Source of the DNA: Mycobacterium noviomagense
GTDB lineage: Bacteria > Actinomycetota > Actinomycetes > Mycobacteriales > Mycobacteriaceae
Direction: 5' to 3'
Assembly (NCBI RefSeq): GCF_010731635.1
Contig: NZ_AP022583.1
Span: 372,001-436,000, forward strand
DNA: 64,000 bases
Below the pieces are notes generated by a model. That model made no database searches. It was not told the origin of the DNA and saw only the letters and a program-made list of their open reading frames with translations. Positions 63,099 to 64,000 of the stretch are shown here, piece after piece (positions within the stretch are counted from its first letter, which is position 1; each line of letters begins with the position of its first letter). The position numbers and the translations under genes were made by a program.

Positions 63099-64000
63099 AT
63101 GAGCTTTCGTTGCGCGCGTCATTTGAAAGGTGTCAGCGGCGTCGTCGCGCTCATCGTGATGGGTGCGACGACGGCTGCCTGCGGGTCCCACCACACCACT
63201 AATCCGGACACCGCAACCAAAACCACTGCGGCTACGACAAAGGCCGGACAGCCGACTTCGGGACAACCTTCGCAATCAGCACCGCCTGCAGAGCCGATAG
63301 CGGTTTTACCCTTCGCCGGTCTGAACGGGCCCGACGCTGTGGCAGTTGACCCCGCCGGCGCTGTTTACGTCACCGACAGCGCTAACAATCGGGTGGTGAA
63401 GCTGGCCACCAATTCGGGCGCCCAGAGCGTGCTGCCACTCACTCGCCTCGACGATCCCGCCGGGGTGGCGGTCGACGCCGCCGGCGACGTCTACGTCACC
63501 GACGCCAACAACAATCGGGTGATGTGGGCACACACCCCCCGCGCCGCCCCTTCTCCGCCCTGGCAGGCCACCTCCGGCACCGAGTGGATGGGACCCTTCA
63601 GCGGCCTCAAGATGCCCCGCGGTGTGGTCATGAACGGGGGCCAGGACTTCTATGTCGTCGACAGTGGCAACAACAGGGTGCTGCACTGGAAGAGCGGCAT
63701 GAACGGGCCGGAGGTACTCGCCTTCAGCGGACTCAACCAACCCGACGGCATTGCGGTGGACGGCAATCGCAACGTCTGGATCGCCGATACCGGCAACAAC
63801 CGGGTAATGCAACTGCCGTCAAGCTCGAACGCCACCGAGAGCGTGCTGTCGTTTACCGGCCTCAACAATCCGCAAGGGGTGGCGGTGGATCCCGGTGGCG
63901 TCTACGTCACCGACAGCGGCAACAACCGAGTGCTCAAACTGAAAACAGATCCCGCCACCAAAGTCACCACCATGTCCGTTCTTCCGTTCACCGGTCTCAA
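63099..64000 (+). CDS. NHL-repeat beta-propeller lipoprotein (cut by window edge)
   Basis: At least 300 residues and still open at the edge. The signal (FRCARHLKGVSGVVALIVMG, then ATTAAC) ends in a cysteine near residue 28, giving a likely lipoprotein with a non-typical lipobox. A Thr/Ser/Pro stalk is followed by at least six NHL units of the type 'PDAVAVDPAGAVYVTDSANNRVVKL', each with 'GVAVD...VYVTD..NNRV' (one shown in shortened form). These build a beta-propeller like the extracellular sensor of PknD. Probably a surface ligand-binding protein. ATG 63099 follows a weak site. Confidence 0.85.
   Translation, partial: MSFRCARHLKGVSGVVALIVMGATTAACGSHHTTNPDTATKTTAATTKAGQPTSGQPSQSAPPAEPIAVLPFAGLNGPDAVAVDPAGAVYVTDSANNRVVKLATNSGAQSVLPLTRLDDPAGVAVDAAGDVYVTDANNNRVMWAHTPRAAPSPPWQATSGTEWMGPFSGLKMPRGVVMNGGQDFYVVDSGNNRVLHWKSGMNGPEVLAFSGLNQPDGIAVDGNRNVWIADTGNNRVMQLPSSSNATESVLSFTGLNNPQGVAVDPGGVYVTDSGNNRVLKLKTDPATKVTTMSVLPFTGL

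Overview
The window is chromosomal DNA of a Mycobacterium. It is GC-rich and encodes many fadD, echA and acyl-CoA dehydrogenase-type genes, mycobacterial lipoproteins (LprA, LprD, LpqH-like), EmbR-, Rv1747- and Rv1339-type proteins, a CysM/CysO/Mec sulfur cluster and DUF2510 proteins. Positions 20.7-32.3 kb follow the M. tuberculosis order Rv1343c to Rv1329c in inverted orientation, as I remember that genome. The differences from that species point to a non-tuberculous mycobacterium. I cannot name the species.

Region 1 (0-15.9 kb) is an acyl-CoA catabolic island. A plus-strand operon has three crotonases and three adenylate-forming ligases. A minus-strand operon has a FadR-type GntR regulator, an acyl-CoA dehydrogenase, a class III CoA-transferase, a thiolase and an SDR. 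A second plus-strand set has an acyl-CoA dehydrogenase, a mycofactocin-type SDR and a PPOX-fold protein. Overlapping stop/start codons show tight operons. The true substrate cannot be read from the sequence.

Region 2 (15.9-20.8 kb) is mixed: a phosphotransferase, an LpqH-like lipoprotein, a frameshifted epoxide-hydrolase-like gene, an extreme 16-residue-repeat coiled-coil protein, a tRNA-Leu(TAG) gene, and a decayed HTH gene with a large internal deletion.

Region 3 (20.8-34.6 kb) is conserved core: lprD, a DUF3817 protein, then a long minus-strand operon running clpS, DUF2017, P1 peptidase, mec, cysO, cysM, rhomboid, murI, Rv1339-type phosphodiesterase, rph and rdgB. The divergent pncB and dinG-like genes and an S9 peptidase follow.

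Region 4 (34.9-55.5 kb) is the most unusual part, a signalling and cell-envelope island. It has an EmbR-type FHA regulator, several DUF2510 membrane proteins, a secreted trypsin-like protease, a vWA plus PP2C pair whose expected kinase partner is reduced to a stub, and two near-identical membrane proteins with tandem kinase domains. It also has a GH3 glycosidase, a beta-lactamase-fold lipoprotein, an N-acetylmuramoyl-L-alanine amidase, and an Rv1747-type ABC exporter with two FHA domains, ending with the Rv1269c-like and lprA genes. In M. tuberculosis embR, Rv1269c and lprA are close neighbours; here they are about 18 kb apart. The kinase copies share their cytoplasmic halves but have unrelated extracellular domains. 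One copy is broken by loss of one dinucleotide from a short CA/GT tract just before the catalytic aspartate of its second kinase domain.

Region 5 (55.5-64 kb) has small exported proteins, an FHA-class III nucleotide cyclase, a convergent MFS-cNMP-patatin fusion protein, another DUF2510 protein whose leader resembles that of the gene at 36.3-36.8 kb, and the start of an NHL beta-propeller lipoprotein cut by the window edge.
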